A stretch of DNA of 64,000 bases from assembly GCA_902363375.1 (NCBI GenBank), contig CABIZX010000002.1, positions 434,001 to 498,000 of the forward strand, given 5' to 3'. The notes under the pieces are model-generated. The model did no database searches. It saw nothing but the letters and a program-made list of their open reading frames with translations, and was not told the origin of the DNA. A program made the translations under genes and the position numbers. Every line of letters starts with the position of its first letter. Within the stretch, counting starts at the first letter, position 1. This DNA is from Clostridiaceae bacterium. GTDB taxonomy: Bacteria > Bacillota > Clostridia > Clostridiales > Clostridiaceae. This document shows positions 27,117 to 36,169 of the stretch, in pieces.

Positions 27117-28433
27117 ATGAGTACAAAAATAACAAAACCTAGTATATTACCTGGATTTATGGAACTTACTCCAAGAGAGCAAGTTGCATTTAACAATGTT
27201 TATGATGTAATTAGAAGAAATTATGAGGCTTTTGGGTTTCTACCAATAGATACTCCTATAATTGAAAAAAGTGAAGTATTATTAGCTAAAACTGGAGGAG
27301 ATACAGAAAAGCAAATATATACTTTAACTAAGGGTAGCACAGATATGGCATTAAGATTTGATTTAACAGTGCCTCTTGCACGTTATGTGGCTCAGCACAT
27401 GGAGGAAATTGCTTTTCCATTTAAAAGATATCAGATTGGAAAGGTTTATAGAGGAGAAAGAAATCAAAGGGGAAGATTTAGAGAGTTTTATCAATGTGAC
27501 GTTGATGTTATAGGAAACGAATCTCTAAGCATAGTTAATGATGCGCAAATTCCAAGTACTATATATAAAATCTTTAAAGAGCTAGGTTTTGATAACTTTA
27601 AAATAAGAATTAATAATAGAAAAATTCTTGATGGATTCTTAAAAAGCTTAGATATAGATAACTACATTGAAGTATTGAGAGTTGTTGATAAGATTGAGAA
27701 AATAGGAGAAGAAAAGGTTAGAGCTGAACTGGGAGAATATATAAAAAACAGTGAAGGAATAGATAGCGTTATTAAATTTATAACAGTAGAAGGTAGTAAT
27801 GACGAAAAAATTCAATTCTTAAAAAATAGTGAAATTACTCATGAAAGATTTTTAGAAGGTGTTGAGGAATTAGAAACTGTAAATAAATACATTAAAGCTT
27901 TTGGAATACCAGATAAAAATTATGTCATTGATTTTAAAATAACTAGAGGTTTAGATTACTATACAGGAACTGTATATGAAACTTTCTTAGACGATTATCC
28001 AGAGTTTGGTTCTGTATGTTCAGGTGGAAGATATGATGATTTAGCTCAGTTCTACACAGAGAAGAAGCTTCCTGGAGTTGGTATATCTATTGGCTTAACA
28101 AGATTATTCTGGAGCTTTATGGAAAGCAACATTATAGATTTAGATAGTAATTCTTTAATAGATGCCTTAGTTATACCAATGGATGAGGATTTTGATTATG
28201 GAATTGGTGTTTGCAATCAGTTAAGAGAAGCAGGAGTTAAAGTAGATGTTTACCTTGAAGGCGGGAAATTTGCTAAGAAGATGAAATATGCAAATAAATT
28301 AGCAATACCATATGTTATTATAATCGGAGAAGATGAGAAGAATACAAATAAAATAGTTCTAAAGAATATGGAAAGTGGAGACCAGCAGACAATTTCTGTG
28401 GAAGAAGCAATAGAAGTTTTCAGTGCTAAATAA
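27117..28433 (+). CDS. hisS: Histidine-tRNA ligase
   Basis: 438-aa class II synthetase charging tRNA-His. Motif 2 is YRGERNQRGRFREFYQCDVDVIG. The histidine-binding loop is RGLDYYTGTVYE. Motif 3 is GVGISIGLTRLFW. The C-terminal anticodon-binding domain is about residues 335-438. The opening (ILPGFMELTPREQVAFNNVYDVIRR) and QRGRFREF place it in the branch seen in some Clostridium and Bacillus, distinct from the common RGMNDLLP type. AAGGAGAG precedes the ATG. The upstream leader carries a histidine attenuator; a terminator follows at 28481. Confidence 0.9.
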   Translation: MSTKITKPSILPGFMELTPREQVAFNNVYDVIRRNYEAFGFLPIDTPIIEKSEVLLAKTGGDTEKQIYTLTKGSTDMALRFDLTVPLARYVAQHMEEIAFPFKRYQIGKVYRGERNQRGRFREFYQCDVDVIGNESLSIVNDAQIPSTIYKIFKELGFDNFKIRINNRKILDGFLKSLDIDNYIEVLRVVDKIEKIGEEKVRAELGEYIKNSEGIDSVIKFITVEGSNDEKIQFLKNSEITHERFLEGVEELETVNKYIKAFGIPDKNYVIDFKITRGLDYYTGTVYETFLDDYPEFGSVCSGGRYDDLAQFYTEKKLPGVGISIGLTRLFWSFMESNIIDLDSNSLIDALVIPMDEDFDYGIGVCNQLREAGVKVDVYLEGGKFAKKMKYANKLAIPYVIIIGEDEKNTNKIVLKNMESGDQQTISVEEAIEVFSAK

Positions 28434-28480
28434 ATTTAACTTTAATATTTAAATTATAATATTCATAAGTTTTTTCAAAT

Positions 28481-28515
28481 AAAAAATGATTAGGAACAAT
28501 TCTAATCATTTTTTT
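28481..28515 (+). terminator. Rho-independent terminator of hisS
   Basis: AAATGATTAG (28484-28493) pairs with CTAATCATTT (28502-28511), continuing TTTTG. Ten perfect pairs plus an A/T-rich base. Confidence 0.88.
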
Positions 28516-28715
28516 GTTTGTAAATAAACAGTAATATGTATAAAAGATAGATATAAATTTTAAATGAATCGGGAACAAATTGTTGCATAAACAAAAAAAA
28601 TTCTTGCAATAAGTAATAATATTCTGAAAAATGTCATGAGAAGGTGGAATTTGGAAAAAAAAGAGTTAATCTTTTTGTTGAAATAAATTACTGTAATGTT
28701 AATATATTCTTAAAA

Positions 28716-28754
28716 GTATATAAACAATTAACATTAAGTTAATTGTTTATATAC
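28716..28754 (+). promoter_or_regulatory. 17-bp perfect inverted repeat in the leader of the S8 protease gene
   Basis: GTATATAAACAATTAAC, loop ATTAA, GTTAATTGTTTATATAC. No T-run after it. It lies 40 bases before the protease ATG, downstream of a possible TTGAAA/TATATT promoter (28678-28708). It could be a stabilising mRNA hairpin or an operator; 28516-28715 holds nothing else I can name. Confidence 0.55.
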
Positions 28755-28794
28755 AAATAAAGTTAAGAGAATTATAGACTAAGGGGGTAATTTA

Positions 28795-31700
28795 ATGAAC
28801 TTTAGAAAAGGTGTATCGATTGGACTAGCTCTATCTATAGCGTTAGGTTCCAGTATGACAGCTTTGGCATCACCTAATGAATTAATTAAAGCTTTAGGAG
28901 AGACTAGAGAGAAACAGATGGTTTTACAGGCTCAGATAAAACAAGAGGCAAAACTTCAAACACTTAAAGATTCTGATAAGGTTAGAGTTATTGTAGAATT
29001 AGAGAGTGAGGCTGTAATTGAAAAAGCTAGCAAAAAAGGATTAAAACTTGATGAGATGAGCAAGTCAGAGGTTGGAAAGTTGCAAAATCAAGTTTTAAAT
29101 GAACAGAGTTCAATACAGAAAAAAATCAACTCTAAGGGAATTGACTTTGAAATAATAAATAGCTTCACTAATGTAGCTAATGGATTTAGTATGAACACTA
29201 CATTAGGACAAGCTAAACAAATCGAAGGGATACAGGGAGTTAAATCTGTTACTATTGCTAATGAATATGATAGGCCTGAGCCTATGATGAATAATAGCGG
29301 GGAAATCATAAAGACACAACAAACTTGGGCTAGTGGATATACAGGTGAGGGTACAGTAGTAGCAGTTATTGATACTGGTGTAGATTCAGCACATAAAGAT
29401 ATGACTCTTACAAATCCTGGTAAAGGTGAACTTCAAATAGATGAAGTTAAAGAGATATCTAAGGAAAAAGATTTACCAGGTACTTATAGGACTTCAAAAG
29501 TTCCTTATGGATATAACTACATGGATGAAAATCAAGAAATTTTAGATTTAGGTCCAGATGCTTCAATGCATGGTATGCACGTTGCAGGTACAGTAGGAGC
29601 TAATGGAGATGTTGATAATGGCGGAATTAAGGGGGTTGCCCCTGAAGCTCAAATCCTTGCTATGAAGGTATTTGGTAATGACCCTGCTATGGCATCAACC
29701 TTTGGAGATGTAATTATTAAAGCAATAGATGACTCTGTGCTTCTTGGTGCAGATGTTATTAATATGAGTTTAGGTTCAACAGCATCCTTCGTAGATGACA
29801 CAGATCCAGAGCAAGCAGCTGTTAATAGAGCAGTAGATAATGGAGTTGTTATGGCAATATCTGCTGGTAACTCTAATGTGTTTGGAGATGGATATGACAA
29901 TCCGTATACTGCAAATCCAGATTACGGTGTTGTAGGATCACCTGGACTAGCAACAGATTCTCTTCAAGTAGCATCTATAGAAAATAATGTTGTCACTGGA
30001 TATGGACTAGAATTTTCAATTAAAGGTGAAAAATTTGTAGCACCATATACAAACTCAGGTACAAATATATTATCTGTTCTAAAAGGAAAGGAACTTAAGG
30101 CAGTAAATTGTGGTCTAGGTGGACTTAAAGAGCACTTCCCAGCAGAAGTTAAGGGAAATGTAGCATTTATTGAGCGTGGAACTTATGACTTTGCAACTAA
30201 AATAGCTAATGCTGAAGCAGCTGGAGCTATTGCTGTAGTAGTTTATAATAATGCTAGCGGTGGAGATGGACTTATTAATATGGCATATCCAGAAGGCGGA
30301 AGTATACCAGCTTTATTTATAGGAAACTCTTATGGAAGTAAGATTATAGAACAATTAAAAACTTCAGAAGTTAAGATTGTAGCAAATGGAAATCCAGCTT
30401 CAGTTACTAACCAAGCAGCTGGAAGTATGTCTGACTTTACATCTTGGGGAACAACTCCAGATTTAGAGTTTAAACCAGAGATTACAGCACCTGGTGGAAA
30501 TATATGGTCAACAGCTAATAATAATAGCTATCAAAATATGAGTGGTACTTCTATGGCATCACCACATGTAGCTGGTGGATCTGCACTAGTACTTCAAAGA
30601 ATTGATAAGGATTTTGGATTAACTGGTGAAGCAAGGGCTAAGATGGCTAAAAAGTTAATGATGAGTACAGCTATAGCACATGTAGACAATGGTCAAAATC
30701 AAGCAGCTGGAGTTGTGGCTGGACCTAACTATACATCACCTAGAAGACAGGGTGCAGGAGTTATGGATCTTCAAGCAGCAACAACTACACCTTCTATAGT
30801 TACAGATTCTGCTACTGGAGAATGTAAGGTTAATTTAAAAGAGATCAAAGGAAATAGTGCAACATTTACTATAGAAGTTCAAAACTTTAGTAATAAAGAG
30901 TTAACTTATAATGTAGCTGGTAATGTACAAACAGATTTAGTAGATGAAAGCTATACTTACTTAGAAGCTCAAAATATAGTTGATAAAAACACTAAAAAGT
31001 TCCCAATATCATTTAGTAGTACAACAGTTAAGGTAGCAGCAAAAGGAAAAACTCAAATAACAGCAACTGTAAACTTAGGCAATGCTATTACAGGATATAA
31101 TCAAAAATCTATAGAAGAAGTATTTGTAAATGGCGGATATGTTGAAGGATTTATAACATTGACAGATCCAACAGATACTAACCCAACATTAAGTATTCCA
31201 TATATGGGCTTTAAAGGTGAGTGGGACAAGGCTCCGGCTGTAGACGCATCAATTTATGATGAGGAAAGAGAGAGCTTCTATGGATTTACTTCAATAGCTA
31301 CAGATAAGGGTGGAGGAAATTATGATTTCCTAGGAATAAATCTTGAAGGTAAGGTTGCAGATGGAAATAAAATTGACTTCTCACCAAATGGAGATGGACA
31401 AGTAGATACTATTACACCAGTATTATCATATCTAAGAAATATGAAGGAATTACAAGTTGAAATTCTTGATGGCAATGGAAAAGTTATAAGAAGTTTAGCA
31501 CAAGAATTAAACTTAAGAAAGCATTATTTTGATGGTAAGTATGATAAATACAGCATTCTTAACTCAGCTACTTGGGATGGAACTGCTAATAATAAAGTAG
31601 TTGCTGATGGCACATACACTTATAGAGTTAAAGGTAAGGTTGATTATGATAATGCTAGGTGGCAAAACTTTGATTTCAAAGTAAATGTAGATACAATAGC

Positions 31701-33459
31701 ACCTACAATTAGTAAGATAGATTATAATAAGGATACTAAACAATTAAAAGTAGTTGCTGAAGATAATAATAAGGGGCATATTTATAAATACGTTCTTATT
31801 AGTGACGGAAAGGCTGTTCAAGAGAAAGCTACAGGGGAATTTGATTTAAGCAAATTAGATTATAAAAAATGCTCTGTAGAAGTTTATGATTATGCACAAA
31901 ATAAAACATCTATGAAACTAACAGATGGAATTGTTGGAGAGTATAAAGAGCCGACAGTTCCAGCAGAAGGTGATACTACAATTCCAACAGTAATGGTTAC
32001 AGGACCAGAATTCTTCGGTGTGTTAAATGATGGAAAGGTTAATGTAGCAGGTACTGTAAAGGATGCTTCTGCTATATCAGAGTTCACTATAAACGGAAAA
32101 AATATACCATTAACCTTTGATACTCATACTGGAGTTTGGAACTTCTCAACTGATTTAGAGCTTAAGGATGGATATCATAGTATTAAGATTGCTGCTAAGG
32201 ATGCTGCAGGCAACAAAATAGAATTTGCTCATAAAGTATTTGTAGATACTACAGCACCAACCATAGACCTTCAAGCTATTACAAGTGAAACTACTAAGGG
32301 ATCAATAATAATTTCAGGTAAGATAAATGACAATTTGCCTAGCTTAAAGGTTAAGGTAAATGGTAATGTTGTTAAAACTATAGCTCCAGATTGGTCATAC
32401 TTCAATGATTTACCAAAGGCTTCTTATGATTTAGCATATGAAGTAAAACTTGCTGATGGTGATAATAAGATATCTGTTGAAGCTATAGACGATGCTGGTA
32501 ATGCAACAGTTAAAGAAATAAATATTAAAAAGGTTAATAAAATTGTTGAATCAACTGCTAGACTATATGGAAAAGATAGATATGCAACCGCAGTAGAAGT
32601 AAGTAAAGCTGGTTGGACTAAAGCAGATATGGCAGTAATAGCTAATGGAGCAGCTTATGCTGATGCTCTAGTAGCATCACCTCTTGCAGCAAATTATGAT
32701 GCGCCAATATTACTAACTGACTCTAATAGGTTAACAGATGTTACTAAAGCTGAATTAACTAGATTAGGTGTAAAAACAGTTTATGTAGTTGGAGGTACAG
32801 GGGTTGTATCAGAAGCTGCAGTTAAAGAGATGGCTAAAATGGGAATAGATGTAGTAAGATTAGGGGGAGCAACAAGATATGAAACTTCTATAGAAGTAGC
32901 TAAACACTTAGATAGACAAAAGAATGTAGAAAACATCTATGTTGTTGGTGGATACGCTCCAGCAGATGCATTAACTATTGCATCTAAGGCAGCTACAGAT
33001 AAATTACCAATAATACTAGTCGAAACTAATAAAGTTCCTAAGAGTGTATTATCATGGCTTAAGGACCAAAAACTTAAATCTGCTTATGTTATAGGTGGAG
33101 AAGGTGTAGTTAAGAATTCGGTTATAAAGGATTTAAATAAGATTACATCTGAAGATATAAGTAAAAATAGAATAGGTGGAGCAGACAGATATGAAACTAA
33201 TGCTTTAGTTATAGACAAATTATTTGCTAAAGAGCAAAAGAATGTATATGTAACTGAAAGTGTTAATTTAGTAGATTCTCTAGTTGTATCTCCATTAGCA
33301 GCTAAAACAGGATCACCAGTTATACTAACAGATACAAATCTATCTAAAAATCAAAAGGCTGTAGCAGATAAGTTAGCAGCTAAGAAGGTAGTAGAAGTAG
33401 GTGGCGAAGTTAGCAAAACTGCAGTACAAGATTTAATAAGTAGAATAAACAACAAATAA
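28795..33459 (+). CDS. Secreted cell-wall-anchored subtilisin-like (S8) serine protease with CWB2 repeats
   Basis: 1554-aa lactocepin/C5a-peptidase-like exoprotease. Signal peptide 1-25 (MNFRKGVSIGLALSIALGSS..ALAS). An I9-type propeptide follows (about 35-170). The S8 catalytic domain has D193 in VIDTGVD, H259 in SMHGMHVAG and S586 in MSGTSMASPHVAG. A PA insert (about 400-520) interrupts it. Fn3-like (about 680-820) and Ig-like modules (about 1020-1250) come next. Three CWB2 modules (about 1256-1554, starting ARLYGKDRYATAVEVS, with RLGGATRYETSIEV and RIGGADRYETNALV) bind surface polymers non-covalently, as in clostridial S-layer proteins. AGGGGG lies 9 bases before ATG. Probably digests host or dietary proteins. 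Confidence 0.9.
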   Translation: MNFRKGVSIGLALSIALGSSMTALASPNELIKALGETREKQMVLQAQIKQEAKLQTLKDSDKVRVIVELESEAVIEKASKKGLKLDEMSKSEVGKLQNQVLNEQSSIQKKINSKGIDFEIINSFTNVANGFSMNTTLGQAKQIEGIQGVKSVTIANEYDRPEPMMNNSGEIIKTQQTWASGYTGEGTVVAVIDTGVDSAHKDMTLTNPGKGELQIDEVKEISKEKDLPGTYRTSKVPYGYNYMDENQEILDLGPDASMHGMHVAGTVGANGDVDNGGIKGVAPEAQILAMKVFGNDPAMASTFGDVIIKAIDDSVLLGADVINMSLGSTASFVDDTDPEQAAVNRAVDNGVVMAISAGNSNVFGDGYDNPYTANPDYGVVGSPGLATDSLQVASIENNVVTGYGLEFSIKGEKFVAPYTNSGTNILSVLKGKELKAVNCGLGGLKEHFPAEVKGNVAFIERGTYDFATKIANAEAAGAIAVVVYNNASGGDGLINMAYPEGGSIPALFIGNSYGSKIIEQLKTSEVKIVANGNPASVTNQAAGSMSDFTSWGTTPDLEFKPEITAPGGNIWSTANNNSYQNMSGTSMASPHVAGGSALVLQRIDKDFGLTGEARAKMAKKLMMSTAIAHVDNGQNQAAGVVAGPNYTSPRRQGAGVMDLQAATTTPSIVTDSATGECKVNLKEIKGNSATFTIEVQNFSNKELTYNVAGNVQTDLVDESYTYLEAQNIVDKNTKKFPISFSSTTVKVAAKGKTQITATVNLGNAITGYNQKSIEEVFVNGGYVEGFITLTDPTDTNPTLSIPYMGFKGEWDKAPAVDASIYDEERESFYGFTSIATDKGGGNYDFLGINLEGKVADGNKIDFSPNGDGQVDTITPVLSYLRNMKELQVEILDGNGKVIRSLAQELNLRKHYFDGKYDKYSILNSATWDGTANNKVVADGTYTYRVKGKVDYDNARWQNFDFKVNVDTIAPTISKIDYNKDTKQLKVVAEDNNKGHIYKYVLISDGKAVQEKATGEFDLSKLDYKKCSVEVYDYAQNKTSMKLTDGIVGEYKEPTVPAEGDTTIPTVMVTGPEFFGVLNDGKVNVAGTVKDASAISEFTINGKNIPLTFDTHTGVWNFSTDLELKDGYHSIKIAAKDAAGNKIEFAHKVFVDTTAPTIDLQAITSETTKGSIIISGKINDNLPSLKVKVNGNVVKTIAPDWSYFNDLPKASYDLAYEVKLADGDNKISVEAIDDAGNATVKEINIKKVNKIVESTARLYGKDRYATAVEVSKAGWTKADMAVIANGAAYADALVASPLAANYDAPILLTDSNRLTDVTKAELTRLGVKTVYVVGGTGVVSEAAVKEMAKMGIDVVRLGGATRYETSIEVAKHLDRQKNVENIYVVGGYAPADALTIASKAATDKLPIILVETNKVPKSVLSWLKDQKLKSAYVIGGEGVVKNSVIKDLNKITSEDISKNRIGGADRYETNALVIDKLFAKEQKNVYVTESVNLVDSLVVSPLAAKTGSPVILTDTNLSKNQKAVADKLAAKKVVEVGGEVSKTAVQDLISRINNK

Positions 33460-33475
33460 AAAATACTCATAATAC

Positions 33476-33510
33476 AATGTCCTAGGAAACGTTCCTAGGA
33501 CATTTTTATT
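33476..33510 (+). terminator. Rho-independent terminator of the S8 protease gene
   Basis: AATGTCCTAGGAA pairs with TTCCTAGGACATT around a 3-base loop (AAC/ACG region), followed by TTTATT. Confidence 0.9.
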
Positions 33511-33664
33511 AAGAACTATTTTATAGCTTTTATACAGAAAGGTATTATATATTCGTCAACTTTAAGATACAAAAACATATCTAATTATACTTTGAATTGG
33601 TTAAAAGAATTAATATGAATAATATACCATATATGGTATAATTGTAGAAAAAAGGAGGGGTTAT

Positions 33665-34081
33665 ATGAGTATCATCTTAACAGTTTTAGATATATTATTT
33701 CTATTAGTAGGAATAATATATATTTTAAAGAATATTATTATTAATTATAAATTATCTGATAGTGGATTTAAAAATGGTTGTATTACAGTGCTTATTTGTA
33801 TTATGGTATGGTTCGCGGGAAATGGAGCCATTCTTGGGGTTAAATTAATAGAGGTTCAGGACACATTAAAGTATATCAAAACCAATGGAAATGATGGATA
33901 TGAGGATATAAATATAAAATCTGTTGAAGCAAATATAAATGCAAATAAAAAAGAAGTAATTAAGTATACTGCAATATCAGCGGGATCATTTGTAGCTTTT
34001 GTGGTATTAACTAAAAATGTTGAAAAAGAGATGAGGGAAAAACCAACTACAAGCAAATGGGATTTAGCTAAGTTTAAATAG
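33665..34081 (+). CDS. Small membrane protein, function unknown
   Basis: 138 aa. Two N-terminal membrane helices (about 3-22 and 40-60), a soluble central part with a charged segment (about 65-100) and a third helix at about 103-118, then a basic tail. No motif recognised. AAGGAGGGG lies 6 bases before ATG. Single gene between two hairpins. Confidence 0.6.
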   Translation: MSIILTVLDILFLLVGIIYILKNIIINYKLSDSGFKNGCITVLICIMVWFAGNGAILGVKLIEVQDTLKYIKTNGNDGYEDINIKSVEANINANKKEVIKYTAISAGSFVAFVVLTKNVEKEMREKPTTSKWDLAKFK

Positions 34082-34310
34082 AAATCAAAAAATATATATT
34101 TATAATCCAATCCTATTACTTTAATCAACTACAGACCTATAAATATAAGTATATAAAAATTAAAAAAGTTAAGTTTATCAATATAATAAGATGGGAATCA
34201 TGTTTACAAAATCACTTATAAAAGGTTAATATGATTAGAGAAGGCTTATCACTTATCGGTGAATAAGATAAGTTTTCAAAATATAAAGATATTTATAGGG
34301 GGATTTTAAC

Positions 34311-34817
34311 ATGGAAGGAACAATGAAAACTAAGGTAGAAAACTACACTTTAAGATTTGCAGAAGAAAAGGACATACCTCTAATTCTAAGATTCATAAAA
34401 GAGTTAGCAGATTATGAAAAACTTTTAAGTGAAGTAGTTGCTACTGAAGAAATTTTAATGGAATCACTATTTGTGAGAAAGGCAGCACAGGTTGTAATTG
34501 GTGAATATGAAGGTGAACCAGTAAGCTTTGCACTATTTTTCCACAACTTCTCAACTTTCACAGGTAAGCCAGGTTTATATTTAGAAGATTTATATGTAAG
34601 ACCTGAAATGAGAGGTAAAGGTATGGGAAAAGCTCTTCTTTCATTCTTAGCTAAGCTAGCTGTAGAAAGAGATTGTGGCAGATTCGAATGGTGGTGTATT
34701 GATTGGAATGAGCCATCAATAAAATTCTATAAACAACTTGGAGCAATACCAATGGATGAATGGACTGTCTATAGAGTTTGTGATAAAGCTTTAACTGATT
34801 TAGCAGCAGAATTTTAA
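34311..34817 (+). CDS. GNAT N-acetyltransferase, SSAT-like
   Basis: 168 aa. Acetyl-CoA loop is RPEMRGKGMGKALLSFL (motif A). Motif B has EWWCIDWNEPSIKFYKQLGA, with DEWTVYRV close to the eukaryotic SAT1/diamine acetyltransferase type. The substrate is therefore probably a polyamine or a similar small amine, but this is inference. TAGGGGGA lies about 7 bases before the start. A palindromic terminator follows at 34834. Confidence 0.85.
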   Translation: MEGTMKTKVENYTLRFAEEKDIPLILRFIKELADYEKLLSEVVATEEILMESLFVRKAAQVVIGEYEGEPVSFALFFHNFSTFTGKPGLYLEDLYVRPEMRGKGMGKALLSFLAKLAVERDCGRFEWWCIDWNEPSIKFYKQLGAIPMDEWTVYRVCDKALTDLAAEF

Positions 34818-34833
34818 TTAATATTATAAAAAT

Positions 34834-34890
34834 AAAAGCCTTAATTATTAAAGACATTATATGAATTTAATAATTAAGGCTTTAATAGAT
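34834..34890 (+). terminator. Terminator of the SSAT-like gene
   Basis: AAAGCCTTAATTATTAAA pairs with TTTAATAATTAAGGCTTT across 13-14 bases, followed by AATAGAT. The stem is long (18 bp), the T-run short. Confidence 0.7.
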
Positions 34891-35015
34891 AAAAAGTAAT
34901 TTGTTAAGAGTAACTTTTATAGATTTTAATTTTGTTATTATGGTTATGTTAGGTTGGATTGTTGTAGGTTATGGTTTAAGTCATATGGATATTAATAATA
35001 GAGTTCTTATTATTA

Positions 35016-35026
35016 GGGGGGGGGGG
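35016..35026 (+). repeat. 11-G homopolymer in the ribosome-binding region
   Basis: Eleven G in a row directly before AAGTA-ATG at 35032, in otherwise very AT-rich DNA. It doubles as the Shine-Dalgarno sequence. An upstream small frame (ATG 34940, ending TAA at 35030-35032) overlaps the downstream start (TAATG). Adding one G would fuse that frame in phase to the next gene; losing one G would open another frame. Confidence 0.8.
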
Positions 35027-35031
35027 AAGTA

Positions 35032-35313
35032 ATGCAAAATTTTACTGGAATTATGGTTATAAATATAATAGGTTATCTTTTAGGTGCGGTGCTTGTTATT
35101 ATTGGAAAAATGGGATTTAAAAAATTGGAAAGAGAGTTTAGTCAGTCAAATTGTGATATATCAGAGGCAGAAAGAGAAAAACGTCTCCCATATATGATAT
35201 CAGAGATGGAAAGAAAAAAACGTCGTCCATATTTAATATGTATGGTAATAGGATGCTCTACTCCTGTAATTACTTCAATGATTTTAATAGTAGCTATGTT
35301 TAAGATTGTCTAA
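35032..35313 (+). CDS. Small membrane protein behind the G11 tract
   Basis: 93 aa, two membrane helices (about 5-26 and 70-91) joined by a charged loop containing a repeated piece, EREKRLPYMISEMERKKRRPYLI. No family recognised. Expression may vary with the length of the G11 tract just upstream, which forms its ribosome site. A weak hairpin (AAAGAGCTA/TAGCTCTTT, 35321-35351) follows. Function unknown. Confidence 0.55.
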   Translation: MQNFTGIMVINIIGYLLGAVLVIIGKMGFKKLEREFSQSNCDISEAEREKRLPYMISEMERKKRRPYLICMVIGCSTPVITSMILIVAMFKIV

Positions 35314-35510
35314 CATAGCTAAAGAGCTAAGTTAATTACAACTAGCTCTTTAAATTTATATCAAATTTTAAGTTTGATGTATAGTAAGGTTATTTCTGTA
35401 TAATAATTAAATTATCAAGAAGAGATAATAAGTTTTCAAGAATGAAAGTTATAATTATTTGTATAAATAGAAGATATATTTTATAAATTCTAAAAATTTA
35501 GAAAAAAGTA

Positions 35511-35540
35511 TTGACATAAAATATACATTTTGTGTATAAT
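35511..35540 (+). promoter_or_regulatory. Strong SigA promoter for the 52-aa leader ORF
   Basis: TTGACA (35511-35516), 18-base spacer, TATAAT (35535-35540): both hexamers perfect. About 74 bases before the ATG at 35614. Confidence 0.85.
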
Positions 35541-35613
35541 AAAAAAGTAGTAAAAATTAGTAAAACTACTAATTAATATTAAAAATATAATTTTGAAAAA
35601 AGGAGGTAGGAAC

Positions 35614-35772
35614 ATGTTAAATAATTTATTAATCACTAACGAAATGAATAGATTTAGATCTAATGCTAGAGTCAATGTTGGCGCTGGTAATATTAGTTGT
35701 GCAATTAATAACTTATTACAAATTAATATTCTCAAATTTACCCTACCTCATAATATAGGTTTAAAAAGTTGA
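35614..35772 (+). CDS. 52-aa ORF, candidate attenuation leader of the ABC exporter
   Basis: Starts MLNNLLITNEMNRFRS and ends PHNIGLKS; one Cys, Asn- and Leu-rich, no signal peptide. AAAAGGAGG is 5-6 bases before ATG, so it is well translated. Directly after the stop comes a terminator hairpin (35798-35830). TTACCCTA inside the ORF (35738-35745) is complementary to TAGGGTAA (35805-35812) of that hairpin. The nearest known parallel is bmrB, the leader ORF of Bacillus subtilis bmrCD; sequence similarity to BmrB is not claimed. It could instead simply encode a small independent peptide. Confidence 0.6.
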   Translation: MLNNLLITNEMNRFRSNARVNVGAGNISCAINNLLQINILKFTLPHNIGLKS

Positions 35773-35797
35773 TTTTTAAATGAGCTATTTTGTGATT

Positions 35798-35830
35798 AAA
35801 GTCCTAGGGTAACCCTAGGACTTTTTATAT
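35798..35830 (+). terminator. Attenuator-like terminator after the 52-aa ORF
   Basis: AAAGTCCTAGGG, loop TAA, CCCTAGGACTTT then TTATATATTT. Very stable stem. An upstream 8-base segment (TTACCCTA, 35738-35745) can compete with its 5' arm. Confidence 0.88.
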
Positions 35831-35955
35831 ATTTATAAGGCTATAAACTAAAGAAGTTTTATTAGTTTAAAATTTCTCTAAAAAGTTAGTAAGCCTAAAT
35901 AAATTTTAATACTTTAGGAAAATCCATAGTATTATTCACGCTATAGAAGATTTAA

Positions 35956-36006
35956 GTCATAATCCTATATACCAAGAGGTATAGGATTATGGCTTTTTAT
36001 TTTATA
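35956..36006 (+). terminator. Second terminator before the ABC exporter genes
   Basis: GTCATAATCCTATA pairs with TATAGGATTATGGC across ACCAAGAGG, followed by TTTTTATTTTAT. With the one at 35798 it brackets about 125 bases that hold no convincing gene; a small RNA or second control point is possible. Confidence 0.75.
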
Positions 36007-36169
36007 GCTAAGTTATAGACAACAGAGGTAAGCAAAAGAGACTTGTAAGTGGAAAGAGAGGAAATATGATGACTAAGAGGTGGAATGCAAATATTAATTT
36101 TGCACATTGAAAAGAAAAGACAACACAAGGGGTTAATTATGACGACTCAAATTGCGAGGAGGGATTCAA

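Noticed and set aside
34651..34857. Minus-strand frame overlapping the SSAT-like gene
   Set aside because: Antisense to a conserved coding region, runs through the terminator, low-complexity.
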